Assembly (NCBI GenBank): GCA_015067375.1 | Contig: SVMQ01000078.1 | Coordinates: 1 to 8,870 of the forward strand | DNA from: Oscillospiraceae bacterium | GTDB taxonomy: Bacteria > Bacillota > Clostridia > Oscillospirales > Ruminococcaceae | DNA: 8,870 nt | Reading direction: 5' to 3' | Shown here: piece after piece, positions 1-5,824 of the stretch | How the letters are laid out: each line of letters starts with the position of its first letter | How positions within the stretch are numbered: the first letter of the stretch is position 1 | The notes under the pieces: generated by a model | The model's database searches: none | Told to the model about the DNA's origin: nothing | Seen by the model: the letters and a program-made list of their open reading frames with translations, nothing else | Made by a program: the position numbers and the translations under genes

Positions 1-486
1 TCGCCGCGGTTTGAGTGGACTATAGACGCGGTGAGAGTTATGAACACAGTGCGCTTGGAGGAGATATCGTATTGCGGCAGAGAAGACGACAGTGCAGAGC
101 TTTACTGCTGTCTGCGCGATGTGCGGTATCAGGTGAGGGCGCGGCTGGTGCGCGCACAGCGCATATCGGAATACGGCGGCATCCCCGAAGCCTACAGCAT
201 CGCACAGCGCTCATTGAAGCGCGGCGGCAGACGCATGACATACCTTGGCAAACGCGAATTCGGTTGTGATATAAAGCCCTGCGTTTTTGGCGAGGGCTTT
301 TGTTGTTATCAGGGGACATCGCTGGATATGGGAATGATGTTCCATAGTATCATACAGCGCGGCGGAGAGCCATACGCAAGGATATTCCGCTGTCGCATGG
401 AGGACGGTATCATACGCTTTCCGCCGCCCTCGGAATGTATCGTAACGCGCATCATTGAGGAAGACCTGTCGGATGCACTGGCTTGA
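1..486 (+). CDS. cas5c: Type I-C CRISPR-associated protein Cas5 (Cas5c/Cas5d), 5' end cut by window
   Basis: The frame is open from base 1, so the N-terminus lies upstream; the GTG at 31 is internal, not the start. The first residues (SPRFEWTIDAVRVM) match the family's internal 'WVIDRIxVL' strand. About 161 of the usual 210-240 residues are visible. Further Cas5c landmarks are a DVRYQVRARL strand, the YSIAQRSLKRGGRR segment, YLGKREF, and RCRMEDGIIRFPPP near the C-terminus. In type I-C systems Cas5 replaces Cas6: it cuts pre-crRNA and caps the 5' handle of the crRNA in Cascade. In Bacillus halodurans Cas5c the catalytic residues are Tyr46, Lys116 and His117. The Lys-His pair immediately precedes a Tyr, and the aligned residues here are Glu-Ala (bases 187-192), so cleavage activity is doubtful. 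The 3' end overlaps cas8c by 14 bases, suggesting translational coupling. The family call is firm; the activity is not. Confidence 0.9.
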   Translation, partial: SPRFEWTIDAVRVMNTVRLEEISYCGREDDSAELYCCLRDVRYQVRARLVRAQRISEYGGIPEAYSIAQRSLKRGGRRMTYLGKREFGCDIKPCVFGEGFCCYQGTSLDMGMMFHSIIQRGGEPYARIFRCRMEDGIIRFPPPSECIVTRIIEEDLSDALA

Positions 487-1420
487 ACAGCTGTCGGAGT
501 TTTACCGCGCGGATGACCTGCCGCTCTTTCACGATATGGTACACACCGAGATAGAGGTCAGTCTGTCCGCGGACGGGTATTTCATCGGCGCGCGGTACGA
601 GCAGCTGCTTACGGTCATACCTGTAACGGAGCAGTCTGTGGGGCGCACCTGTGGTCTGTTTCCGCATCCGATTTGCGATATGCTGGGCTTTGTTGCGGCA
701 GACTTTCACGAGGACACCGCCGCGGATATCCGTTACAGTCAGGGAAACGAGCTGTATCTCAGGCAGCTTTGCGAATGGTGCGCGACGGACTATGCGACAG
801 AGGAGCTTCGCACGTTGTATAGGTACCTCTCGGAAGAGAAGCTGTTCAACGAGCTTATGGCTACAGATGTGCCGAGCCGTTTTGGGGCAGGGAAGCTTGG
901 GAAAGCTATGGTGCGTTTCGTCGTCGGGGATGTCAGGCTTTGGGAGGATAAGTCGCTGCAGGCTCGTCACATTGCCTATATGCGCTCGCTTGGCTCGGAG
1001 AAAGACGTATGCTGTCTAAGCGGAGAGCATACCGCGGTCATACGACAGCATCCGCGGCATATCACGGGTGTGACGGGCGTGGCTAAGCTGATAAGCTCGG
1101 CTATGCTTCCGATAGGGCGCGAGCTGTCATTCAGGGCGCATGTGGTATTGCGGCGGTTGATAGAGCGGCACGGCATACATATCGGCAGCAAGGTGTTCAT
1201 CGCATGGGATGAAGAGGGGCGCGGCGCACAGATGCAAGGCGCCGTGACGGTGCTGGTCTTGCATGAGGTATGCCGCGGGAGCTTTGCGGTGTCGCTTTTC
1301 GGAAGCACTGATGCAGAGCGCTACGCGAGATTCGCGGAGGAATATCCGGGCGGCGGCGACAGCGAGGACGCGCTTTGCGCACTGCACAGGCTGAACAGGC
1401 TCATGAGAGGGCTGGATTAG
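473..1420 (+). CDS. cas8c: Short type I-C Cas8c (Csd1-like) protein lacking the C-terminal half
   Basis: This is the large-subunit homologue of type I-C Cascade, which recognises the PAM and holds target DNA. ATG 473 was chosen because it gives the family-typical MxWLxxL N-terminus and has GAGGA 11 bases upstream; an in-frame TTG at 455 is less likely. Csd1 landmarks are visible: HTEIEVSLSADG (about residues 24-35), VTEQSVGRTCGLFPHPICD (51-69), the YLRQLCEWCA helix (95-104), LCxxTGE-like CCLSGEH (180-186), HPRHI (193-197), AKLIS (204-208) and an ALRWLI..G-like VVLRRLIERHG (224-234). The product is 315 residues, against roughly 550-620 usually. The family's NDxxxFTxRGRF-like stretch after AKLIS is absent, and the protein stops soon after a VLHEVCRGSFAVSLF strand. 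The missing half normally also encodes the internally initiated Cas11c. No remnant follows: cas7 starts 38 bases later. This is either a truncation or a compact variant. Confidence 0.82.
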   Translation: MHWLEQLSEFYRADDLPLFHDMVHTEIEVSLSADGYFIGARYEQLLTVIPVTEQSVGRTCGLFPHPICDMLGFVAADFHEDTAADIRYSQGNELYLRQLCEWCATDYATEELRTLYRYLSEEKLFNELMATDVPSRFGAGKLGKAMVRFVVGDVRLWEDKSLQARHIAYMRSLGSEKDVCCLSGEHTAVIRQHPRHITGVTGVAKLISSAMLPIGRELSFRAHVVLRRLIERHGIHIGSKVFIAWDEEGRGAQMQGAVTVLVLHEVCRGSFAVSLFGSTDAERYARFAEEYPGGGDSEDALCALHRLNRLMRGLD

Positions 1421-1458
1421 CGCGGCGCGGTATATTTTTATCATAACAGGAGATAACG

Positions 1459-2274
1459 ATGGAGATCGGTGCAAGGATAGATTTTATGGGACTTATCAGC
1501 GTAAGCATGGCTAACCCGAACGGCGACCCTGTAAACGGCGGTATGCCGCGCACGGACAGCGACGGCTACGGTATCATAACGGATGTGTGCATCAAGCGCA
1601 AGCTGCGCGACAGGCTGGCGCAAAGCGGTGTTCCGATACTCATAACATCGCCGCGCTACGGAAATGACTGTGTTTCAGCGCGCCTCAGGGAGCTGCAGAA
1701 GCTGAGCGGCGAGGAGCTTATTCGGGAGGCGTGTACACGCTGGTATGATGTGCGGGCATTCGGGCAGATATTCTTTGGTGCGGGCAAAAAGAACACGCGA
1801 AGCGCCTGCGTTAATGGCGCGGTATCGCTTAGGCAGCTGTTCAGCGTTCATCCCGTGGAGCTGTTTTCCGTGCCGATAACGCGCTGCAATCAGGGAAGCG
1901 CAAGGGGCGGCGCAAACGATACTTTTGTAAAGCGCTCAGCGGTGCGCTATGGACTGTATGTGCTGAAAGGCTCGGTATGCACGGAGGTCGCGCGGAGAAA
2001 CGGATTCTCGGAGGAGGACGCGCTGCTGCTGAAAGAGGCGCTGCGCGATATATTCACTGGGGACGCAAGCGCATCGCGACCTGCAGGCAGTATGGTCATG
2101 GAGCGGCTGTACTGGTGGCGGCACAACACGCGGTTGGGCGATGTTCCTGCGGCAAGGGTGTATGATACGGTGCAGCTTCGTCTGCGCGAGGGCTGCGAAA
2201 GACCGCTCGGCTTTTCCGACTATATAGTTGAGGAGAAGCCTCTCGACCGCCTTGTGCCTGAGATAATATGCTGA
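1459..2274 (+). CDS. cas7c: Type I-C Cas7 (Csd2) crRNA-backbone protein
   Basis: A Cas7 RAMP protein of 271 residues, close to the roughly 285 usual for I-C. Cas7 polymerises along the crRNA spacer to form the Cascade backbone. Diagnostic segments are ANPNGDPVNGGMPRTD (residues 18-33), the glycine-rich family signature; ITDVCIKRKLRD (40-51); RWYDVRAFGQ (94-103); a SITR-like PITR (139-142); YGLYV (164-168); NGFSEEDALLLKEAL (181-195); LGDVPAARVYD (226-236); and GFSDYIVEE (251-259). The start has AGGAG six bases upstream. It follows cas8c by 38 bases in the canonical cas5-cas8c-cas7 order, so co-transcription is likely. Unlike typical I-C loci, no cas4-cas1-cas2 follows. The protein looks intact, which argues that the module is, or recently was, under selection. 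The start and the family call are both secure. Confidence 0.92.
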   Translation: MEIGARIDFMGLISVSMANPNGDPVNGGMPRTDSDGYGIITDVCIKRKLRDRLAQSGVPILITSPRYGNDCVSARLRELQKLSGEELIREACTRWYDVRAFGQIFFGAGKKNTRSACVNGAVSLRQLFSVHPVELFSVPITRCNQGSARGGANDTFVKRSAVRYGLYVLKGSVCTEVARRNGFSEEDALLLKEALRDIFTGDASASRPAGSMVMERLYWWRHNTRLGDVPAARVYDTVQLRLREGCERPLGFSDYIVEEKPLDRLVPEIIC

Positions 2275-2771
2275 GGCGCAAAGCGTATGTGCGGAGGAAT
2301 GACGATGCGCGTATTGCGCGGCGCTATGACATTCTCGGCGCGGTGCATGGACAGCAACGCGCGTATGCGTGCGGATAAAACGGGCGGATGATATCCGTCC
2401 CCTACGGTGCTTTGAGAAACGCGCCGCAAGGCGTACCTTAATTGTTCATTATTCGTTATTCAATACGGGCGGATGGTGTTTGCCCCTACGATATGGGGGT
2501 GCAAGGCGGTGCGTGGTGAACGGGGATGTTCGGACACGGCAGACCGTGTCCCTGCGGTATGCGCTGCAATGCGCCTGTAGGGGAGCTGACCTGCGCCCGT
2601 GGCGGTCGTTCGCGGCGCATATCGACACACCATCATGCAGCTTCGTAGGTTACAGGGCGGCGCGGGGGCAGAGCCTTGCGCGGAAATGTTGAGGAGCGGC
2701 ACCTCAACGGCTCGTCCGTAATATGCCGATTCGCCTTCGGGCGCGTATTTGACGAAGTTGGATAAGGAAAA
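2275..2771. other. Gene-poor spacer with hairpins and palindromic repeats
   Basis: I see no convincing gene here. Open frames exist on both strands but have no family resemblance or good ribosome-binding sites and run through palindromes. Besides the repeat cluster at 2380-2600 there is a 7-bp hairpin, GTTGAGG/CCTCAAC (2688-2694 with 2702-2708), and a UUCG-capped hairpin, CGCC-TTCG-GGCG (2732-2743), whose outer flanks AATATGC and GCGTATT can also pair. There is no regular spacing of direct repeats, so this is not a CRISPR array. It separates the + strand cas operon from the minus-strand zinc-ribbon gene. Confidence 0.6.
2380..2600. repeat. Cluster of short palindromic intergenic repeats
   Basis: A unit with the consensus ACGGGCGGAT...CCCCTACG occurs at 2380-2406 and again at 2465-2490. 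A diverged copy in the opposite orientation (TGTAGGGG...GCGCCCGT) lies at 2576-2600. Each is an imperfect palindrome with GGGC-type arms. Between them is a perfect 8-bp hairpin, GGACACGG/CCGTGTCC with a CAGA loop (2532-2551). An AT-rich stretch rich in 'TTCATTATTC' (about 2440-2462) precedes the second copy. This resembles the REP-like palindromes scattered between genes in Clostridia. Copy number elsewhere in the genome cannot be seen from this window. Confidence 0.6.
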
Positions 2772-2796
2772 GCGGCGCGGAGGATATCCGCGCCGC
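2772..2796. terminator. Strong GC-rich hairpin, possible terminator after the cas operon
   Basis: A perfect 10-bp stem (GCGGCGCGGA, 2772-2781, with TCCGCGCCGC, 2787-2796) encloses a GGATA loop. On the + strand the nearest T-run is only four bases and begins five bases after the stem (CTTTTA), so as an intrinsic terminator it is imperfect. It is nevertheless the first strong hairpin after cas7 that could stop rightward transcription. Confidence 0.45.
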
Positions 2797-2820
2797 GACC
2801 CTTTTACGGGGTTCGGACAC

Positions 2821-2848
2821 AAAAAAACAGACGGCGGAAAGCCGTCTG
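2821..2848 (-). terminator. Rho-independent terminator of the zinc-ribbon gene
   Basis: Read on the minus strand, a perfect 8-bp stem CAGACGGC/GCCGTCTG (2848-2841 and 2835-2828, loop TTTCC) is followed directly by seven T's (2827-2821). It lies 68 bases beyond the stop codon of the minus-strand zinc-ribbon gene. This is a textbook intrinsic terminator. Confidence 0.9.
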
Positions 2849-2915
2849 AATTTCTGCAAATCTGATAACCGGAACGTTGTTGGAAGTCCAATGCGGGTCG
2901 GGTTATGAGGTGATA

Positions 2916-3191
2916 TTACTCGCCTCTCTGCTTTGCGAAGCACTCGCTGCAATATACGGGTCTGTCCTCCTTGGGCTCGAAGGGAACCTTTGCAACGCCG
3001 CCGCACATAGCGCAAGTTGCATCATAGAATGTTCTTGCACCCTTGCCTGCGTTCTTTCTTGCATCGCGGCAAGCCTTGCATCTCTGGGGCTCGTTTACGA
3101 AGCCCTTCTCAGCGTAGAATTCCTGCTCACCTGCAGTGAATACGAAATCAGCGCCGCAGTCCTTGCACTTTAAAGTCTTGTCTGTGTACAT
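2916..3191 (-). CDS. Small zinc-ribbon protein with four CxxC motifs
   Basis: A 91-residue protein with four CxxC pairs: C9/C12, C38/C41, C60/C63 and C81/C84, enough for two zinc sites. The N-terminal half, with DKTLKCKDCGADFVF and GEQEFYAEKGFxNEPxRCKxCR, matches the 'probable zinc-binding' family widespread in Firmicutes. The C-terminal half has CAMCGGVAKVPFEPKEDRPVYCSECF, a CxxC domain often attached to it. The family has no established biochemical role; RNA or protein binding is only a guess. It is cytosolic, with no signal peptide or membrane segment. The start has AGAGGT nine bases upstream. The gene ends in a clear intrinsic terminator. A tRNA-like sequence lies 30 bases upstream on the same strand, probably in its 5' leader. 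Confidence 0.88.
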   Translation of the reverse strand: MYTDKTLKCKDCGADFVFTAGEQEFYAEKGFVNEPQRCKACRDARKNAGKGARTFYDATCAMCGGVAKVPFEPKEDRPVYCSECFAKQRGE

Positions 3192-3221
3192 AGCAATACC
3201 TCTTTAAAAGAATAAATTTTT

Positions 3222-3287
3222 GCCCTGGGTCGGATTTGCACCGACACCTTTGTTAAACAACGCTCTGGTGAATTAAGCTACCGGGTC
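3222..3287 (-). tRNA. Degenerate tRNA or tRNA-like element in the leader of the zinc-ribbon gene
   Basis: Read on the minus strand, these 66 bases have a perfect T-arm (GTCGG, loop TGCAAAT, CCGAC), a 4-bp D-stem (GCTT/GAGC with one G-U) and an acceptor stem with five of seven pairs (GACCCGG against CCAGGGC). The anticodon arm is abnormal. Only about 16 bases separate the D and T arms, where about 22 are normal, leaving a short TTG-TTTAA-CAA hairpin without a proper 7-base loop. The D-loop lacks the usual GG. No CCA is encoded; AAA follows. It could be a pseudo-tRNA, an atypical tRNA, or a tRNA-mimicking leader of the downstream gene. No amino-acid identity can be assigned safely. Confidence 0.45.
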
Positions 3288-3341
3288 ATATATAAACGCA
3301 TATCGTCGGTCTGCCGCACAGCGACCTGCGCTTCTGACATA

Positions 3342-3902
3342 TCAGAAATCAGGGAAGTGCGCCCTCAGCTTTGCCCTCGCCCTCGCTACCGCGTTATCCA
3401 CCACCTTGCGCTCGCTGCCTATCTTTTCGGCTATCTGCGCGTAGGTCATCCCGAGTATCACGCCGTCAAGACAGCGCCTTTCGAGCGGCGTCAGCAAAAC
3501 GCCCATCTGCCTGTTCATCTCGGCGGTCTTTTCGCGGAGTATCACAAGCTCCTCGGGGGTGGGGTCGGGGGACTGCAGCGTTTCAAGCTCACTGTCGGAT
3601 ACGGTGTGCGCCGCTCTCCTTGCTGCCTTGTCAGCGGTGTTTTTCATGCGGTTGGATATGCATACCGACGCAAACGCCGCAAAGCTGCCGCGCTGCTGGT
3701 CAAAGCCCGCTATCGCGCCGAGAAGCGCGTCAAGCCCGTCGGAAACAAGCTCCTCATAATCCGCGGTACCTGCATATCTGCCTGCCATGGAGAACACCAG
3801 ATCACTGTACCGTGAGATAAGCTCTGCGATCTTTTCGGCGCTGTCGGCTGAGATAAGGTCGCCTGCAAGCTGTTCATCTGACATTAAAGAATGATCTGAC
3901 AT
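3342..3902 (-). CDS. Sigma-70 family RNA polymerase sigma factor, SigH-like
   Basis: A sigma factor of about 186 residues with only regions 2 and 4. Region 2 spans about residues 25-92: LISRYSDLVFSMAGRY, then YEELVSDGLDALLGAIAGFD, then GSFAAFASVCISNRM, the core-binding and -10-recognition helices. Region 4 spans about 135-182: LTPLERRCLDGVILGMTYAQIAEKI followed by a VVDNAVARARAKL recognition helix. The VDNAxxRxxxKL ending is typical of the SigH (Spo0H) branch of Firmicutes, not of ECF factors, though this one is diverged. The regulon is unknown. The start is uncertain. ATG 3902 is used; two GTG codons just upstream (3911, 3908) and ATG 3884 are possible, and the Shine-Dalgarno signal (GGTGAG or GGTAG) is weak for all. 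Transcription is from a consensus sigma-A promoter at 3959-3987. It is divergent from the TIR gene. Confidence 0.85.
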   Translation of the reverse strand: MSDHSLMSDEQLAGDLISADSAEKIAELISRYSDLVFSMAGRYAGTADYEELVSDGLDALLGAIAGFDQQRGSFAAFASVCISNRMKNTADKAARRAAHTVSDSELETLQSPDPTPEELVILREKTAEMNRQMGVLLTPLERRCLDGVILGMTYAQIAEKIGSERKVVDNAVARARAKLRAHFPDF

Positions 3903-3958
3903 ACTCACCACAAAAACACTACCAAATGGTTTAATCCCTTAACTTTTGAATATAGTTC

Positions 3959-3987
3959 ATTATATCACGGCGAACGATTTTTGTCAA
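3959..3987 (-). promoter_or_regulatory. Consensus sigma-A promoter of the sigma-factor gene
   Basis: On the minus strand, TTGACA (3987-3982) and TATAAT (3964-3959) are separated by exactly 17 bases. Both hexamers are perfect. The expected start is near 3952, giving a leader of about 50 bases before ATG 3902. The high match predicts strong constitutive expression unless a repressor acts. Confidence 0.85.
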
Positions 3988-4101
3988 TAAAAAACAGTAA
4001 ATTGCGAAAAAGACTTACGTTTTTCATGAAACAGCGATACCGCATTTATGCAAAAAAGCAATAAAAACACTGCGAATTAGCACACTTATTGAAACAAACA
4101 C

Positions 4102-4130
4102 TTGAAAAATCCTGCAGAATATGTTATTAT
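4102..4130 (+). promoter_or_regulatory. Sigma-A promoter of the TIR gene
   Basis: TTGAAA (4102-4107) and TATTAT (4125-4130) are spaced by 17 bases, with a TGT immediately before the -10 forming an extended -10. A second -10-like TATAAT sits at 4132-4137 but has no well-spaced -35. The expected start is near 4137, giving a 60-base leader to ATG 4198. The roughly 115 bases between this and the divergent sigma-factor promoter are AT-rich and carry no operator I can recognise. Confidence 0.7.
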
Positions 4131-4197
4131 GTATAATGTATCACTATGGTCACACCTATACTTTAACATATACAGATTTATTCGGGAGGTCAATAAT

Positions 4198-5778
4198 ATG
4201 CGAGTTTTTCTGTCGCATTCGTCAGCCAATGCACAGCAGGCGAAGGATATCTGCGATATCGTCGAGCAGAGCGGTTACAAGTGCTTTCTTGCGCCGCGCG
4301 ACATACGCTCGGGCTGCGAGTATGCGGAGGAGATAATCAACGGCATCGACAACTGTGACGTGATGCTGCTCCTGCTGTCCGAGGAGGCTAACAGCTCTCC
4401 GCACGTCCTGCGCGAGATAGAGCGCGCTGTCAGCAAGAAGATACCGATAATGGTGTACAAGCTGGAGCAGGTGCAGCTGAGCAAGTCTATGGAATACTTC
4501 CTCATGACGCACCAGTGGCTCAACGAAAAGTCCGACAAGGGCTATGAGGAGATAGTGCTCTCGCTCAATGAGCTTGAGGGTCGTGAAAGACCTGCCGAAA
4601 AGGCTGTGCAGAGCCTCGGCAGCGAAAGCAAGCAGAGCGCCCTGTCAAAGAAAAGGATAATATTGCTCGTGGCTGCAGCGCTGTGCTTTGTCGGAGGTCT
4701 GCTGTGCGCGTTGCTGCTTGGCGGCGACAAGCAGGAGGATACGCCGTCAGGCTCCTCCGCGGTGCAGAGCGCGACCTCAGAGGTGCAGCAGACCGCATCC
4801 ACCACAGAGCAGGCTGCTTCTTCCGCGGAGCAGACCACTACCACCGCTCAGACCACTACCGCCTCTCAGACCACTACCACGGCGGAGACTACCACACAGT
4901 CCGAGAGCGCACCGCCTGCGGACGCGCCCGTGGTAACGGAGCAGAGCACCACAGCTGACAGCGCGACGGGCGGCGAGCCTGTCGAGGTGCAGCCTGCAGT
5001 CGGCACGGTCGAGATAGAGCTTGGCGACAGCATCACGCTCGGCAGATACAACGGCGAGGAGATAGAGTGGCGCGTCATCGCGTTGTCCGAGGACGGCACA
5101 AAGGCGACCGTAATATCTCAGGATATCCTCACCATGAAAGCATACGACGCGGCAGAGGGCGGCAAGTTCAACTGCGTGGACGGCGAGTATTACTGGAACG
5201 TAAAGGCTGTGGAGCTTGACGCTCAGCTTCAGCGCGACCTGCGCGGCGACAACCGCTGGGAGCAGTCCAACATCAGGACATGGCTCAACTCCTACAGGGA
5301 GAACGTTGTATACGGCGATCAGGCGCCCACCGCACAGGCTATGTCGGAGAACAAGAACGCCTACAACACCGAGGCAGGCTTCCTTAAAGGCTTCACGGAT
5401 GATGAGCTGTCCGCGATAGCCGAAACACAGGTCGAGACCAACGGCACAGTGACTACGGACAGGGTGTACCTGCTGTCGTCGGACGAGCTGGAGCTGCTTG
5501 TCGAGGCGGATATCAGCATCGACGCGAAGCCTACAGACGCGGCTGTTGCACAGGATCAGTCCGCATGGTACTCGCTGTACAGCGCGGATTTCGGCGTTTC
5601 CGACCATTATTGGTGGCTGAGGGACGGCGCTGAGGATAATGCGTGTGAGGTCAAAGCAGTCGGAAACAGCTACACGGGCAACAAGGTGTTCAGCGATTCC
5701 GCGGGACTTGAGGGCTACGGCGTGCGCCCCGTGATGACCATCGACCTTACCTCGGAGTACATAGCAGGTCTGTTTTAA
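4198..5778 (+). CDS. Membrane-anchored TIR-domain protein with extracellular DUF6273 domain
   Basis: ATG 4198 is chosen because GGGAGGT lies seven bases upstream and the TIR domain begins at once (MRVFLSHSS); an upstream in-frame TTG would sit inside the promoter. The product is 526 residues. The TIR domain covers about 1-125: FLSHSS, APRDIRSG, then LLLLSEEANSS, and SPHVLREIERA, where Glu73 is at the position of the catalytic Glu of NAD+-cleaving TIR domains. A transmembrane helix spans about 154-174 after SKKR, predicting a cytosolic TIR and an outside C-terminus. A Ser/Thr/Gln-rich linker covers about 178-265. The DUF6273-like domain covers about 275-515 (IRTWLN, DRVYLLSSDE, WWLRDG, GYGVRPV). 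DUF6273 is of unknown function and common in Clostridia. The layout suggests a one-pass receptor that senses something at the surface and signals through TIR. Enzyme activity is inferred, not shown. The DHH gene follows 46 bases downstream. Confidence 0.88.
   Translation: MRVFLSHSSANAQQAKDICDIVEQSGYKCFLAPRDIRSGCEYAEEIINGIDNCDVMLLLLSEEANSSPHVLREIERAVSKKIPIMVYKLEQVQLSKSMEYFLMTHQWLNEKSDKGYEEIVLSLNELEGRERPAEKAVQSLGSESKQSALSKKRIILLVAAALCFVGGLLCALLLGGDKQEDTPSGSSAVQSATSEVQQTASTTEQAASSAEQTTTTAQTTTASQTTTTAETTTQSESAPPADAPVVTEQSTTADSATGGEPVEVQPAVGTVEIELGDSITLGRYNGEEIEWRVIALSEDGTKATVISQDILTMKAYDAAEGGKFNCVDGEYYWNVKAVELDAQLQRDLRGDNRWEQSNIRTWLNSYRENVVYGDQAPTAQAMSENKNAYNTEAGFLKGFTDDELSAIAETQVETNGTVTTDRVYLLSSDELELLVEADISIDAKPTDAAVAQDQSAWYSLYSADFGVSDHYWWLRDGAEDNACEVKAVGNSYTGNKVFSDSAGLEGYGVRPVMTIDLTSEYIAGLF
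4831..4884 (+). repeat. Three 18-bp tandem repeats in the TIR protein linker
   Basis: Three consecutive 18-base units, each starting CAGACCACTACC, are followed by a partial fourth (GAGACTACCACACAG). They encode QTTTTA-type hexapeptides in the extracellular Thr-rich linker. Because the unit is a multiple of three, copy-number changes would alter linker length without shifting the frame. Confidence 0.8.
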
Positions 5779-5824
5779 ATAGACTTTTTTGAGCTACGCG
5801 ACAGTTTAATGACAGGAGAAGAGC

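Noticed and set aside
2275..2771. CRISPR array downstream of cas7
   Set aside because: The repeats are palindromic, of mixed orientation and irregular spacing, with no constant repeat-spacer period.
3332..3347. Terminator at the end of the sigma-factor gene (TTCTGA-CATA-TCAGAA)
   Set aside because: The stem is only six base pairs, overlaps the stop codon, and has no following T-run on the minus strand.
4102..4197. Extended N-terminus of the TIR protein starting at TTG 4102
   Set aside because: That stretch contains the -35 and -10 boxes. The strong Shine-Dalgarno and the TIR first strand both point to ATG 4198.
4777..5607. 276-codon minus-strand frame opposite the TIR gene
   Set aside because: It is the mirror of a GC-rich coding region. 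The + strand shows TIR and DUF6273 motifs throughout.
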